Shown: piece after piece, positions 44,427 through 52,955 of the stretch | How the letters are laid out: each line of letters starts with the position of its first letter | Position numbering within the stretch: the first letter of the stretch is position 1 | From: Paraburkholderia largidicola | Lineage (GTDB): Bacteria > Pseudomonadota > Gammaproteobacteria > Burkholderiales > Burkholderiaceae | Reading direction: 5' to 3' | Length of the DNA stretch: 64,000 nucleotides | NCBI RefSeq assembly: GCF_013426895.1 | Contig: NZ_AP023176.1 | Span: 186,001-250,000 of the forward strand | The notes under the pieces: generated by a model | The model's input: only the letters and a program-made list of their open reading frames with translations | Told to the model about the DNA's origin: nothing | Databases searched by the model: none | Position numbers and translations under genes: made by a program

Positions 44427-46172
44427 ATGAAGCGTGAAGCGATACTCGAATGCGATGTGCTGGTGCTGGGCTCCGGTGCGGGCGGGCTGTCGGCTGCCGT
44501 GACGGCGGCGGCGCAGGGCTTGCACGTCATGGTTGCGGAGAAGGAAGACGTATTCGGCGGCACGACCGCGTGGTCGGGCGGATGGATGTGGATTCCGCGT
44601 AATCCGCTGGCGACGCGCGCAGGCATCTGCGAGGACATCGACGCGCCGCGCACGTATCTGAAGAGCGAACTCGGCGCGCAGTTCGATGCGGACAAGGCGG
44701 ACGCATTGCTGGAGCGCGGCCCCGAAATGATCGAGTTCTTCGAGCAGCACACGGCGATGCGCTTCGTCGACGGCAATCGCGTTCCCGATTTCCATACCAC
44801 GCCCGGCGCGGCAACGGGTGGCCGCTCGGTGTGTGCGATGCCGTTCGACGGCAGGGAGCTCGGTCCGTTGGTCCACAAGCTGCGCGAGCCACTGTCGGTG
44901 ATGACGATCAAGGGCATGGCGCTGGCGTCGGGGCAGGACCTCGCGCACTTCTATCGCGCGACGCGCTCCGTGAAATCCGCGCTTTACGTCACGCGGCGGC
45001 TGGCTGCGTTCGCGTGGCAGAAACTGCGTCACGGACGCTCGATGCATCTCGTCAACGGCAATGCGCTGGTGGCGCGGCTGTTGAAGTCGGCGGCAGATCG
45101 GAATGTGGATCTGCGCACGCGCGCCAAGGCGATTGGTTTGCTGCGCGACGACGCGCGCGTCACGGGCGCGCGGGTCGAGATCGACGGCGTGGTGCACGAA
45201 GTGCGGGCGTCGCGCGGCGTGGTGCTCGCATGCGGCGGTTTTCCGCATGATGTCGCCCGGCGCGCGCGCACGTTTGCTTACACGCCATCGGGCAAGGAAC
45301 ACTGGTCGGCGGCACCGCGCGCGAATACGGGTGACGGCATTCGCCTGGGCGAATCGATTGGTGGGCGTTTCAATGATGCGCTCGATGCGCCCGCAGCCTG
45401 GGCGCCCGTTTCGCTCGTGCGGCAACGCGGCGGCGATGTGGCGTTTGCGCATCTGATCGAACGCGCGAAGCCGGGTGTGATTGCCGTCACGCGCGCGGGG
45501 CAGCGCTTCGTCAACGAGGCGTCGTCCTATCACGACTTCATGTCGGCGTTGCTCGGTACGACGCGGCGCGGTGAAGCGGTCTGCGCCTGGCTGATCTGCG
45601 ATCACCGTTTTCAGCGCCGCTATGGGCTCGGCTTTTCGAAGCCGTTTCCGTTCCCGGTTTCGAGCTATGTGCGCTCGGGTTATCTGAAGCGGGGCGCGAC
45701 GCTCGCTGAACTTGCCGCCGTGTGCGGTATCGATGCGCAGGGCCTGGAGAACACGGTTGCCGCCTACAACACGTATGCGAAAGACGGTTTCGATCCGCAG
45801 TTTCACAAAGGTTCGACGCCATACAACCGCGTGCAGGGCGACCCGACGCACGAGCCGAATCCCTGTCTCGCGCCAATCGAAAACGGACCGTTCTATGCCG
45901 TCAAACTGCTGCCGGGCAGCCTCGGCACGTTCGCGGGCCTCGCCACCGATGCGAACGCCCGCGTGCTCGACGGCCACGACCACGCAATTCCCGGCCTCTA
46001 CGCGGTCGGCAACGACAGCGCGAGCATGATGGGCGGCTGCTATCCGAGCGGCGGCATCACACTCGGCCCGGCGATGACATTCGGCTATCTCGCGGGACTT
46101 TCTCTTGCCGGTGCAGCGCAACGCTCGACGCGCACCGGTTCTCCCAGTTCACATCAAGGAACCACGCAATGA
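44427..46172 (+). CDS. FAD-dependent dehydrogenase of the ketosteroid dehydrogenase/fumarate reductase type (second copy)
   Basis: This 581-residue flavoprotein is paralogous to the one at 33954-35723. It has VLVLGSGAGGLSAAVTAAAQGL, EDVFGGTTAWSGGWMWIPRN, RFVNEASSYHDFM and the terminal FAD contact GLYAVGNDSASMMGGCYPSGGITLGPAMTFG. It presumably desaturates a ring ketone, perhaps the second of two consecutive steps. It leads a rightward operon; its stop overlaps the NIPSNAP start by ATGA. Confidence 0.88.
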   Translation: MKREAILECDVLVLGSGAGGLSAAVTAAAQGLHVMVAEKEDVFGGTTAWSGGWMWIPRNPLATRAGICEDIDAPRTYLKSELGAQFDADKADALLERGPEMIEFFEQHTAMRFVDGNRVPDFHTTPGAATGGRSVCAMPFDGRELGPLVHKLREPLSVMTIKGMALASGQDLAHFYRATRSVKSALYVTRRLAAFAWQKLRHGRSMHLVNGNALVARLLKSAADRNVDLRTRAKAIGLLRDDARVTGARVEIDGVVHEVRASRGVVLACGGFPHDVARRARTFAYTPSGKEHWSAAPRANTGDGIRLGESIGGRFNDALDAPAAWAPVSLVRQRGGDVAFAHLIERAKPGVIAVTRAGQRFVNEASSYHDFMSALLGTTRRGEAVCAWLICDHRFQRRYGLGFSKPFPFPVSSYVRSGYLKRGATLAELAAVCGIDAQGLENTVAAYNTYAKDGFDPQFHKGSTPYNRVQGDPTHEPNPCLAPIENGPFYAVKLLPGSLGTFAGLATDANARVLDGHDHAIPGLYAVGNDSASMMGGCYPSGGITLGPAMTFGYLAGLSLAGAAQRSTRTGSPSSHQGTTQ

Positions 46173-46780
46173 CACTCTATGACACAGTCACGCTCACGGT
46201 GAAAATCGGCACGAACGCGCAGGTGTTCGAAAGCATCAAGGCGAGCGGCAATCAGCCCGGCTCGACGTTGCTCGGCTGCTGGTATTCGGACATCGGCGCG
46301 CTTGGGAAGGTGATGGTGCTGCGCGGCTTCGAATCGGAAGCGGCGCTCGTCAACGAGCGCAAGCGTCTGCTGCTGGAAGGCAATCCGTTCGGCTGCGGCG
46401 AGTTCGTCGTGGACGTCAAGGTGGAGAGCTATGCGCTCTTTCCGTTCCTGCCGCCTGTCGAACCGGCCGTGCACGGCGGCATCTACGAGATGCGTGTCTA
46501 TGGCACGAAGCTCGCGAGCCTGCAGCATACGATCGACGCATGGGAAAAGGCCGTGCCCGAGCGCACCAAGCGTTCCCCGCTGATCGGCGCGATGTATTCG
46601 CTCGACGGCACCGTGCCGCGCTTTCTGAACATCTGGCCGTATGCGGGTGTCGACGAACGCTCGCGCATTCGCGCGGAAGCGGTGAAGGACGGCATCTGGC
46701 CGCCGAAGGGCGGACCCGCGCATCTGACGACCATGGAGTCGACGATCTACGTGCCCGCGCCGTTTTCGCCGCTGCGCTGA
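46169..46780 (+). CDS. NIPSNAP-family protein
   Basis: This 203-residue protein has two ferredoxin-like halves of the NIPSNAP type (YDTVTLTVKIGTNAQVFESIK; then IYEMRVYGTKLASLQHTIDAWEKAVPERTKRSPLIG). Such small dimeric domains often sit in catabolic operons with unclear chemistry and may bind or tautomerise intermediates. It is coupled to the upstream flavoprotein gene by an ATGA overlap and followed 41 bases later by the TIM-barrel gene. Confidence 0.85.
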   Translation: MTLYDTVTLTVKIGTNAQVFESIKASGNQPGSTLLGCWYSDIGALGKVMVLRGFESEAALVNERKRLLLEGNPFGCGEFVVDVKVESYALFPFLPPVEPAVHGGIYEMRVYGTKLASLQHTIDAWEKAVPERTKRSPLIGAMYSLDGTVPRFLNIWPYAGVDERSRIRAEAVKDGIWPPKGGPAHLTTMESTIYVPAPFSPLR

Positions 46781-46821
46781 ACGCTGTACGCAATACACGA
46801 TACGAACTGGATAAAGGAGAC

Positions 46822-47661
46822 ATGATGACTCAGGCTCATGCGCGCGCGCTGTCGCTGTCGGCGCTGACCGTGCTGGAACTGACGCCGCCGCAGATGGTGC
46901 AATGCGCGGCTGATGCGGGCTACGACTTCGTCGGCCTGCGTCTGCTGCCTGCGACCGATCACGAAGTGCGGCATGAAATCGTCGGCGATACCGCGCTCAA
47001 GCGCGAGACGCTCGCGGTGTTGAAGGACACGGGCATGCGCGTGCTCGATGTCGAGATCGTGCGGCTGAAGCCCGATACCGATGTGGCGTCGTACAAGCCG
47101 ATGTTCGAAACAGCCGCCGAACTCGGCGCGCGCTATGTGCTCGTGGCGGGCAACGATCCCGACGAAGCGCGCATGGCCGACCGGCTCGGCAAGCTGTGCG
47201 ACATCGCGGCGCCGCTCGGCCTCACGCCTTCGCTCGAGCCGATGCCGTGGACCGACGTGAAGAACATCGCGCAGGGCGCGCGCATCGTCGAAGCGAGCGG
47301 CAAGCGCAACACGGGTCTCATCATCGATCCGATTCACTTCGACCGTGCAGCCGATTCGCTCGATGCATTGCGCGCACTGCCGCGCGAATACTTCGGCTAC
47401 GTGCAGTTCTGCGACGCGCCCGCCGAGCGTCCCACCGATCTCGATACGCTGCTGTTCCAGGCGCGTTGCGAACGGATGATTCCGGGCGAAGGCGGCCTCG
47501 ATCTCGCTGGGATTCTGCGGGCGTTGCCGGCGCATTTGCCTGTGAGCGTCGAAGTGCCGACGCAGCAGTGGGCGAAGACCACCCGCGCCGTCGATCGTGC
47601 GCGCCGCCTGCGTGAGGCGACGCGGGCGGTGATCGAACAGGCCTACGCGACAGCGACGTGA
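46822..47661 (+). CDS. TIM-barrel sugar-phosphate isomerase/epimerase-family protein (possible dehydroshikimate-dehydratase-like)
   Basis: This 279-residue xylose-isomerase-like TIM barrel has candidate metal ligands in DVEIVRLKPD, LEPMPWTDV (E), GLIIDPIHFDR (D, H), and SVEVPTQQW (E). The family includes 3-dehydroshikimate dehydratases (AsbF/QuiC type) as well as inosose dehydratases. With a shikimate-dehydrogenase homologue and two ring desaturases in the same cluster, a dehydratase or isomerase acting on a hydroaromatic intermediate is a reasonable guess. The ribosome site is AAAGGAGA. Confidence 0.8.
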   Translation: MMTQAHARALSLSALTVLELTPPQMVQCAADAGYDFVGLRLLPATDHEVRHEIVGDTALKRETLAVLKDTGMRVLDVEIVRLKPDTDVASYKPMFETAAELGARYVLVAGNDPDEARMADRLGKLCDIAAPLGLTPSLEPMPWTDVKNIAQGARIVEASGKRNTGLIIDPIHFDRAADSLDALRALPREYFGYVQFCDAPAERPTDLDTLLFQARCERMIPGEGGLDLAGILRALPAHLPVSVEVPTQQWAKTTRAVDRARRLREATRAVIEQAYATAT

Positions 47662-47716
47662 GCGCCTCGCATTGATTGTTAGCTGCCGCCAATGAAGGAC
47701 ATGCGAAACTGCTTGA

Positions 47717-47731
47717 ATTCCACTATGGAAT
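47717..47731. promoter_or_regulatory. Putative IclR operator before the IclR gene
   Basis: ATTCCACTATGGAAT is a perfect dyad (six-base arms, three-base spacer) lying 43-57 bases before the IclR start. It uses the same TGGAAT/ATTCCA half-sites as the palindrome at 44364-44386, but in the opposite order. Confidence 0.6.
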
Positions 47732-47773
47732 CATGTTCTCATTTGCACGATACAGTTTAAATGAGAGTGCACT

Positions 47774-48628
47774 ATGGCAGGCAATCTGGAGCGGGCGCTG
47801 GCGGTGCTCGAACTGCTGGCGAAGAACGGCGGCCGCATGCCGCTCGCGGCCATCGCCGACACGCTGAACATTCCGCGCAGCGGCACGCACCGTCTGCTGT
47901 CGATGCTGATCGACGAAGGTTTCGTGCGTCAGGACGAGGACCACGGCGAGTACATGCTCGCGCTGAAGCTGGTGTCGCTGGCGCTGATCTATCTGTCGAC
48001 GAGTGGCGTGTCCGATATTTCGCAGCCGGTGCTCGACCGGCTTGCGGAAAGTTCGGGTGAACTGGCGCGCCTGGGCGTCGTCGAGGACGACCACATTACG
48101 TTTGTCGGCAAGGCGCAGGGCGCGAAGTCGGGGCTGCGTTATGACCCGGACATGGGTAGCCAGCCGCCGCTGCATTGCACGGCAAGCGGGCAGGCGTGGC
48201 TTTCGACGCTGTCCGACGAACGTGCCATCGAGCTGGTGTCGAAACAGGGCGGCCTCGGGCCGAAATCGCTCAATGCGCCGCGTGCGCCGAAGACCATTCA
48301 ACAATTCCTCAAGGATCTGAACGGCGCGCGGCAACGCGGCTATGGCGTGGCGATCGAGACGTACGAGGCGGGCATGACATCGATTGCCGCGCCCGTGCGC
48401 AATCCCGTCACCGACGAGGTGGTGGGCATCGTGAGTCTTGCGGGGCCGACCAGCCGGTTGCCGGAGTCGCGCCTGAAGGAACTCGCGCCTTCGCTGTTGA
48501 GCGCGGCGGCGGACATGGGCGCGGCGACGCTCAGTTCGCCGCTTTTCAAGCGCGCAATTGCCGAGGCGGCACCAGCGGCGCCGGAGCCCGCCGCGAAGAA
48601 GCGCGGACGGGCTGGGGCAAAGGTGTAA
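47774..48628 (+). CDS. IclR-family transcriptional regulator
   Basis: This 284-residue protein has an N-terminal IclR winged helix (ALAVLELLAKNGGRMPLAAIADTLNIPRSGTHRLLSML, residues 8-45) and a C-terminal effector domain (DPDMGSQPPLHCTASGQAWLS, GMTSIAAPVRNP). The C-terminus ends in a basic, alanine-rich tail (KKRGRAGAKV). It closes the 34-48 kb cluster and is probably its regulator, since TGGAAT-type dyads occur in its own promoter and in the two divergent promoter regions. Confidence 0.93.
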   Translation: MAGNLERALAVLELLAKNGGRMPLAAIADTLNIPRSGTHRLLSMLIDEGFVRQDEDHGEYMLALKLVSLALIYLSTSGVSDISQPVLDRLAESSGELARLGVVEDDHITFVGKAQGAKSGLRYDPDMGSQPPLHCTASGQAWLSTLSDERAIELVSKQGGLGPKSLNAPRAPKTIQQFLKDLNGARQRGYGVAIETYEAGMTSIAAPVRNPVTDEVVGIVSLAGPTSRLPESRLKELAPSLLSAAADMGAATLSSPLFKRAIAEAAPAAPEPAAKKRGRAGAKV

Positions 48629-48638
48629 CGGCAGCGGT

Positions 48639-48673
48639 GGTGCACGGTGTGCCCTCGACAGGCACCGTGCACC
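48639..48673 (+). terminator. Hairpin after the IclR gene
   Basis: Eleven-base arms GGTGCACGGTG (48639-48649) and CACCGTGCACC (48663-48673) enclose a 13-base loop, starting 11 bases after the IclR stop. No T run follows, so termination efficiency is uncertain. Confidence 0.6.
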
Positions 48674-48854
48674 CAGCCAAAACAATTCTGCTCACCGATC
48701 CCGTTGCACGTTGTCGGCAGCATGCAGCGCAGTGGCCTTCCATGCCTGCTCGACCCACTACCTGATTGATCTGTGGTGTGCCGTCTCCATCTCGAGCCAC
48801 ACCAATCTTCGCAGACCGTTCGACTCGGCCCACCCTGTCCCCGCCGCAAGCGCA

Positions 48855-48870
48855 TTAACCATTCGCTCAA
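48855..48870 (+). promoter_or_regulatory. LysR-type operator, porin promoter
   Basis: TTAACCATTCGCTCAA is one of five related 16-base dyads in this cluster (consensus TTNACC-N4-GGTNAA). A CAATAGAC element begins exactly 34 bases after its first base. It lies 177 bases upstream of the porin start. Confidence 0.65.
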
Positions 48871-49075
48871 ACCCGAGGCAGTTTTTCTCAATAGACCTGC
48901 CGTGACGGGCTGTCACAATTTCAGTGCGTTACAAACAAACGAAAAGAAGGATGGTCCACACCCGGCCGGCGACTGTTTCCAGTTCGCCAGCAAGACAGGT
49001 CGTGGCCCAGACTACGGAGACAGCGACGATCATGAGATACAGGACCGCAATATGTGCTTGCGCGGCGTTGGTGCA
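48855..49075 (+). repeat. Duplicated promoter-leader-signal-peptide segment, copy 1
   Basis: The operator, the block GTTTTTCTCAAT, the leader, the GGAGACAG ribosome region and the first coding bases (AGGACCGCAAT, GCTTGCGCGGCG) are also found, diverged, at 52728-52955. The downstream mature proteins are unrelated (porin here, TctC there). Confidence 0.6.
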
Positions 49076-50170
49076 CATCGCGCCGGCATGGGCGCAGGGT
49101 GAAGATGAAGCGGCAGAGGCCAGCAAACCCGCGGGTGCCAGTATGGTCACGATATATGGCTTGATCGATCAGGGGGTGGAGTACGTCAATAACGTGGCCA
49201 AGGGCAAAAACGCCACGACCAACGCGTATCGGATGGGGGACGGGACGGCAACATCCTACTTCGGAATTCGCGGTAGCGAGGATCTTGGCGGGGGACGAAG
49301 GCGATATTTGATTTGCAAGGCGGGTTTATGCCGAGCAATGGAACGTCCAGGCAAGGTGGCCGGCTGTTCGGGCGACAATCCTACGTCGGGCTCGATGGAA
49401 AGTTCGGTCGTCTCACGTTTGGTCGTCAGTACACGATGCGCTTTTTTGCCACTTCGTTCATTAACCCGTTCGGCACAGGCGCGCAGGGTCTCACCACGCT
49501 GGACAATGGTATCGCCAATGCCCGTGCCGATAATTCCGTGAGCTACCGTTATTTTCTTGGCGATTTTGAAGGCGGTGTGAACTATAGCTTCGGTCGTGAT
49601 GCCGTCAACGGCAACAGCGCTGCCGCATCGAATTGTCCCGGTCAGACGACACCTTCGAACCAATGCCGGGAATATTCGGCAATGGTCAAATACGAGGGCC
49701 ATTTCTGGGGCGTGGCCAGCTCCTACGAGCGCAACTATGGCGGCACCTCGGCGACATGGGGCGGTCTCACATCGCCGAAACTCACGGACAGCCGTTTCAC
49801 GCTGGGCGGTTACTTCAAGATAAGCAAAGCCAAGTTCGGCGTAGGCTGGATCAGGCGCGATGACGAAGGCATCTCGACGCCGAAGAGCAACCTGTTCTGG
49901 GTGACGGGCACCGTGCCCGTGACACCATTCGTCTATGTCGACGGCATGGTGGCGCAGCTCAAGTACGACCATTCGCCCAACAAGGCGCTCGTGCTGGTAT
50001 TGCGCGGCGAATACCTGCTGTCCAAGCGTACGTTCCTGTATCTGACGGGTGAGCGCATCCACAACTACGGCAATCTCGCACTCGCAGCGACGACGATTAC
50101 GCCCGTTCCCACTCCGCCGCCTGGCAGCTCGCAGATCTCCGTTATTGCGGGCATCCGGCATACGTTTTGA
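49032..50170 (+). pseudogene. Porin gene with a one-base frameshift
   Basis: The first frame gives a signal peptide and porin start (MRYRTAICACAALVHIAPAWAQ, then MVTIYGLIDQGVEYVNN and SYFGIRGSEDLGGG). Near 49293-49300 one base is missing, and the frame shifts into GGFMPSNGTSRQGG, RQSYVGLDGKFGRLTFGRQ and so on to the terminal IRHTF. Restoring one base would rebuild the usual GGGTKAIFDLQ segment and give about 379 residues. The total length is not a multiple of three. It is either a recent mutation or an assembly error. An operator shared with the TctC gene lies upstream and a terminator follows. Confidence 0.85.
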
Positions 50171-50208
50171 AGTTGAGCTGGACGCGCGCGTAGCGGCTCG
50201 ATGAAGGG

Positions 50209-50251
50209 CACCCCAGACGTCGGACCTCGATCCGGCCTCTGGGGTGTTTTT
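50209..50251 (+). terminator. Rho-independent terminator after the porin
   Basis: Arms CACCCCAGA (50209-50217) and TCTGGGGTG (50238-50246) are followed by five T residues. It separates the porin from the convergent binding-protein gene. Confidence 0.85.
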
Positions 50252-50327
50252 CATGGTGAAGGGCAAGCATTCGCCTGTCCGTATCGACGAGGCCTCTGCG
50301 CGGCAGGGCGTTTCCAGTCTGGCGTTA

Positions 50328-51344
50328 TCAGCCGATCAGCTTCGCCGCGGCATTCGCCGCCGACATGTCGGCCACATCGGTGAAGGGCTGCTTCTGCTTC
50401 AGGCTGCCCACGCCGATAAACATGTCTTGCAGATAACCGATGTCGTCGCTGGTCAGCGACAGATCCCTGGAATACGGGCGTTGCGTCTCGTTGAAATCCC
50501 AGATGGCCTGTGCCGATGCCTTATCGAACTTCTTTTGCGCCTGCTTGCGTGCCTGGAAGAACGCATCGTGCGATGCGGGCGACATCAGATAGTCGTAGAG
50601 CGCACCGTAGGCGGCCATGACGGCGACCAACTCTTCGTGCTTGCTCCGCAGCGCGGCATCGGAAGCATAGGCGGTCTGGAAGATGCATCTGGGCAGAGCC
50701 TGCCACAGGTTGGCATCGCTTATCGCGACCAGCCCGTCCTGGTCGCGCAGGTGCGAGATGCTCGAGCAGCAGGCGTCTGCTTCGCCCTTTACGACCGCCT
50801 CGTAGCATTGATCGTTGCTGCCTTTGTCGACGAAGTCGATCTGCGTGGCGTCGATCCCTTTTTCTTTCATCAGCTGCCGCATCAACGTATGCAACAGGCC
50901 CAGCTTCGGGCCGACCGCGATGGTTCTGCCTTGCAGATCGGCGAGAGTCCTGATCTCATCTGGCCTCGCAAAGACCGTCAGCGCGCATTTCTTCATGCCG
51001 GCACCGACGATCTTGACCTTGGCGCCTAGCGCGATGCGCGATAACACCCCGTTGTAGCCCGATACCATGCACAGGTCTGCGGCTCCAAGGGCGATCGCAT
51101 CGAACGGGCCCGATGTGCCTGGGATCTGCACGGTCTGCGCATCGACGCCGAATTGCCTGAAGTATCCCATTTCGTCCATCAACGCGTTCAGCGTGGCGTT
51201 CTCCAGTCCTGGATTGCTGGCGATCCGGATCTGGCTGTTGGCGCCTCGCGCGTAATACGGCGCAGCGAGTCCGCCCGCAGCGACGCTCAAGCCGAGAAGG
51301 CCCGCGCCGCGCAAGAACCGACGGCGGCTGAGGGGCTGGGTCAT
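50328..51344 (-). CDS. NitT/TauT-type ABC substrate-binding protein (orphan), Tat signal
   Basis: This 338-residue periplasmic binding protein of the NMT1/THI5-like type starts with the twin-arginine signal LSRRRFLRGAGLLGLSVAAGG. Features are IRIASNPGLENATLNALMDEMGYFRQFGVDAQ, a middle LQGRTIAVGPKLGLLHTLMR segment and EGDA-like KGEADACCSS. No permease or ATPase gene is adjacent, so it either borrows a transporter encoded elsewhere or senses a ligand. It is divergent from the first twin LysR gene. Confidence 0.88.
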   Translation of the reverse strand: MTQPLSRRRFLRGAGLLGLSVAAGGLAAPYYARGANSQIRIASNPGLENATLNALMDEMGYFRQFGVDAQTVQIPGTSGPFDAIALGAADLCMVSGYNGVLSRIALGAKVKIVGAGMKKCALTVFARPDEIRTLADLQGRTIAVGPKLGLLHTLMRQLMKEKGIDATQIDFVDKGSNDQCYEAVVKGEADACCSSISHLRDQDGLVAISDANLWQALPRCIFQTAYASDAALRSKHEELVAVMAAYGALYDYLMSPASHDAFFQARKQAQKKFDKASAQAIWDFNETQRPYSRDLSLTSDDIGYLQDMFIGVGSLKQKQPFTDVADMSAANAAAKLIG

Positions 51345-51671
51345 TGGCTGTCTCCGTGCGCCGGTTGATCCGGCCGTTTGTGATGGATCGACGAGTCATG
51401 GACGCATCCCGGTGCCGTTGTGCCGATCTCAGTGCACGTTGCCGTTCGACCCGTCGCCGTCGGGAACCTCAGCAACACAAGGCGGCTCGTGACCCGTCGT
51501 CGCCATTCGGTAAAAATGCCGTAGCGAAGGCGAACCGCTTGATGCCTGAATCGGCAAACTCTGCGGCTCGACGCAAACGGGCGCATCGGGATCTTGCCAG
51601 TGAACTGCGCCTGCGGACAATTGAGTAAAATGGCCTGAGGCTTAACCAGATGGTCAACCCGGAGGGGGCAC
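51345..51671. other. Divergent promoter region of the binding protein and LysR-1
   Basis: No gene is seen. It holds the LysR dyad at 51642-51657 just before the GTG start of LysR-1, and both divergent promoters. Confidence 0.5.
51642..51657 (+). promoter_or_regulatory. LysR-type operator before LysR-1
   Basis: TTAACCAGATGGTCAA is a near-perfect TTNACC-N4-GGTNAA dyad ending 14 bases before the LysR-1 start, suited to autoregulation. Confidence 0.65.
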
Positions 51672-52622
51672 GTGTCGGAGCTCGACTGGTATCTGCAGAT
51701 CAACCTTAAGGCCCGACACCTGCACCTTCTCGTTGCGATCGATACATACCGTAACCTGACCCAGGTGGCCGACGTCACGCATGTGACAGTGCCTGCCGTG
51801 TCGAAGTCGCTCGCCGAACTCGAACGGGGACTCGGGCTGACGCTCTTCTCGCGCACGACGCAAGGCCTGGTGCCGACGCCATATGGCGATTGCCTGATTC
51901 GCCATGCGCGGGCGATGCTGACGATCCTGCATCAGGCACGCGACGAGTTGAAGGCGCTCAGTTCAGGGGCCGAGGGCAAGGTCCATATCGGTATGCTGGC
52001 TGCCTCCGCCTCCGTGTTGCTGCCGCAGGCACTCAGCCTTCTGAAGCAGCGGTCGCCTGGTACCAATGTGGTGGTGATCGAAGGGACGACGGGCTCGTTG
52101 CTGCCTGAACTCTGGCAAGGGCGCCTCGATCTCGTGGTGGGCCGCTTGCCGCCGCCGGATACGCTGGGCAGCTTCGAGGAGCGCGAGCTTCTGGAAGATC
52201 CCGTCACGCTGGTAACCGGCCGTCACCATCCGTTGGCTCGCAGGAAAACCCTCAAATGGGCGGACTTGCACCCCTTCCCCTGGATACTGCCGCCGCCCGG
52301 CTCGATACTGCGCGATCCGCTTGAACGTGCGCTGGAAGCGCACGACGTGCCGCTGTCCAGCAACTACATCGAAACGCTGTCCATTCATGTCGTGCGCGCG
52401 CATCTGCAAGTCTCGGATTTCATCGCCGTGATGGCCGACACGCCCGCGAACGATCCTGCGCAGCCGCTTCATACGCTTCCGTTAAGCCTGCCCCGGCTGC
52501 TGCGTCCGACTGGCGTGCTGTGGAACCGCAACCGTGGCCTGACGCCCAGCGCCCAGCTCATGGTGACGTGTCTCGAAGAGGCCGCTCAACGTCTCGCGGC
52601 GAAGCGTCAGACTGCACGATAG
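51672..52622 (+). CDS. LysR-family regulator, twin copy 1
   Basis: This 316-residue LysR protein has an atypical N-terminal extension (MSELDWYLQINLKARHLHLL) of the PcaQ/GbpR type, a helix-turn-helix (NLTQVADVTHVTVPAVSKSLAELERGLGL) and an effector domain beginning GKVHIGMLAASASVLLPQAL. It starts with GTG behind GGAGGG. It is nearly identical through most of its length to the LysR at 57704-58711, including the DNA-binding helix, so both should recognise the same operator. Five matching dyads mark the cluster's promoters. Confidence 0.94.
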   Translation: MSELDWYLQINLKARHLHLLVAIDTYRNLTQVADVTHVTVPAVSKSLAELERGLGLTLFSRTTQGLVPTPYGDCLIRHARAMLTILHQARDELKALSSGAEGKVHIGMLAASASVLLPQALSLLKQRSPGTNVVVIEGTTGSLLPELWQGRLDLVVGRLPPPDTLGSFEERELLEDPVTLVTGRHHPLARRKTLKWADLHPFPWILPPPGSILRDPLERALEAHDVPLSSNYIETLSIHVVRAHLQVSDFIAVMADTPANDPAQPLHTLPLSLPRLLRPTGVLWNRNRGLTPSAQLMVTCLEEAAQRLAAKRQTAR

Positions 52623-52727
52623 GCTTCAGCCCGACACAACTCGCCGCCGCCCGCGCATTCCACACCCATTCGTCCTTGTGCCACTGCCGCCGGGCATCCT
52701 TTGCCTGGCCTCGACCTCGGACGAGCC

Positions 52728-52743
52728 TTAACCGTTTACTCAA
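52728..52743 (+). promoter_or_regulatory. LysR-type operator, TctC promoter
   Basis: TTAACCGTTTACTCAA lies 183 bases before the TctC start. The conserved CAAT element begins 34 bases after its first base, as in the porin promoter. Confidence 0.65.
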
Positions 52744-52955
52744 ACCCCCGGCCGTTTTTCTCAATTGATTCGTTTCGGCACGCTGGCAGAATTTCATTGC
52801 GTTCACTCGATAAATGAACGGAGACAACGTGATTCACGCCCGGGACTGCGATGGTCTCCGGCCAAGGCCACGACGGCGGATCACGGATCATTACGGAGAC
52901 AGGGACGACCATGAAGTTCAGGACCGCAATTCGCGCTTGCGCGGCGCTGCTCGGT
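52728..52955 (+). repeat. Duplicated promoter-leader-signal-peptide segment, copy 2
   Basis: This is the partner of 48855-49075. The closest stretch spans the last 20 bases of the leader and the first 40 coding bases; the operator and the GTTTTTCTCAAT block are also kept. Confidence 0.6.

Noticed and set aside
43413..46121. 902-codon reading of the epimerase frame
   Set aside because: The extension beyond 44321 runs antisense through the flavoprotein gene; the ribosome site and Rossmann start place the true N-terminus at 44321.
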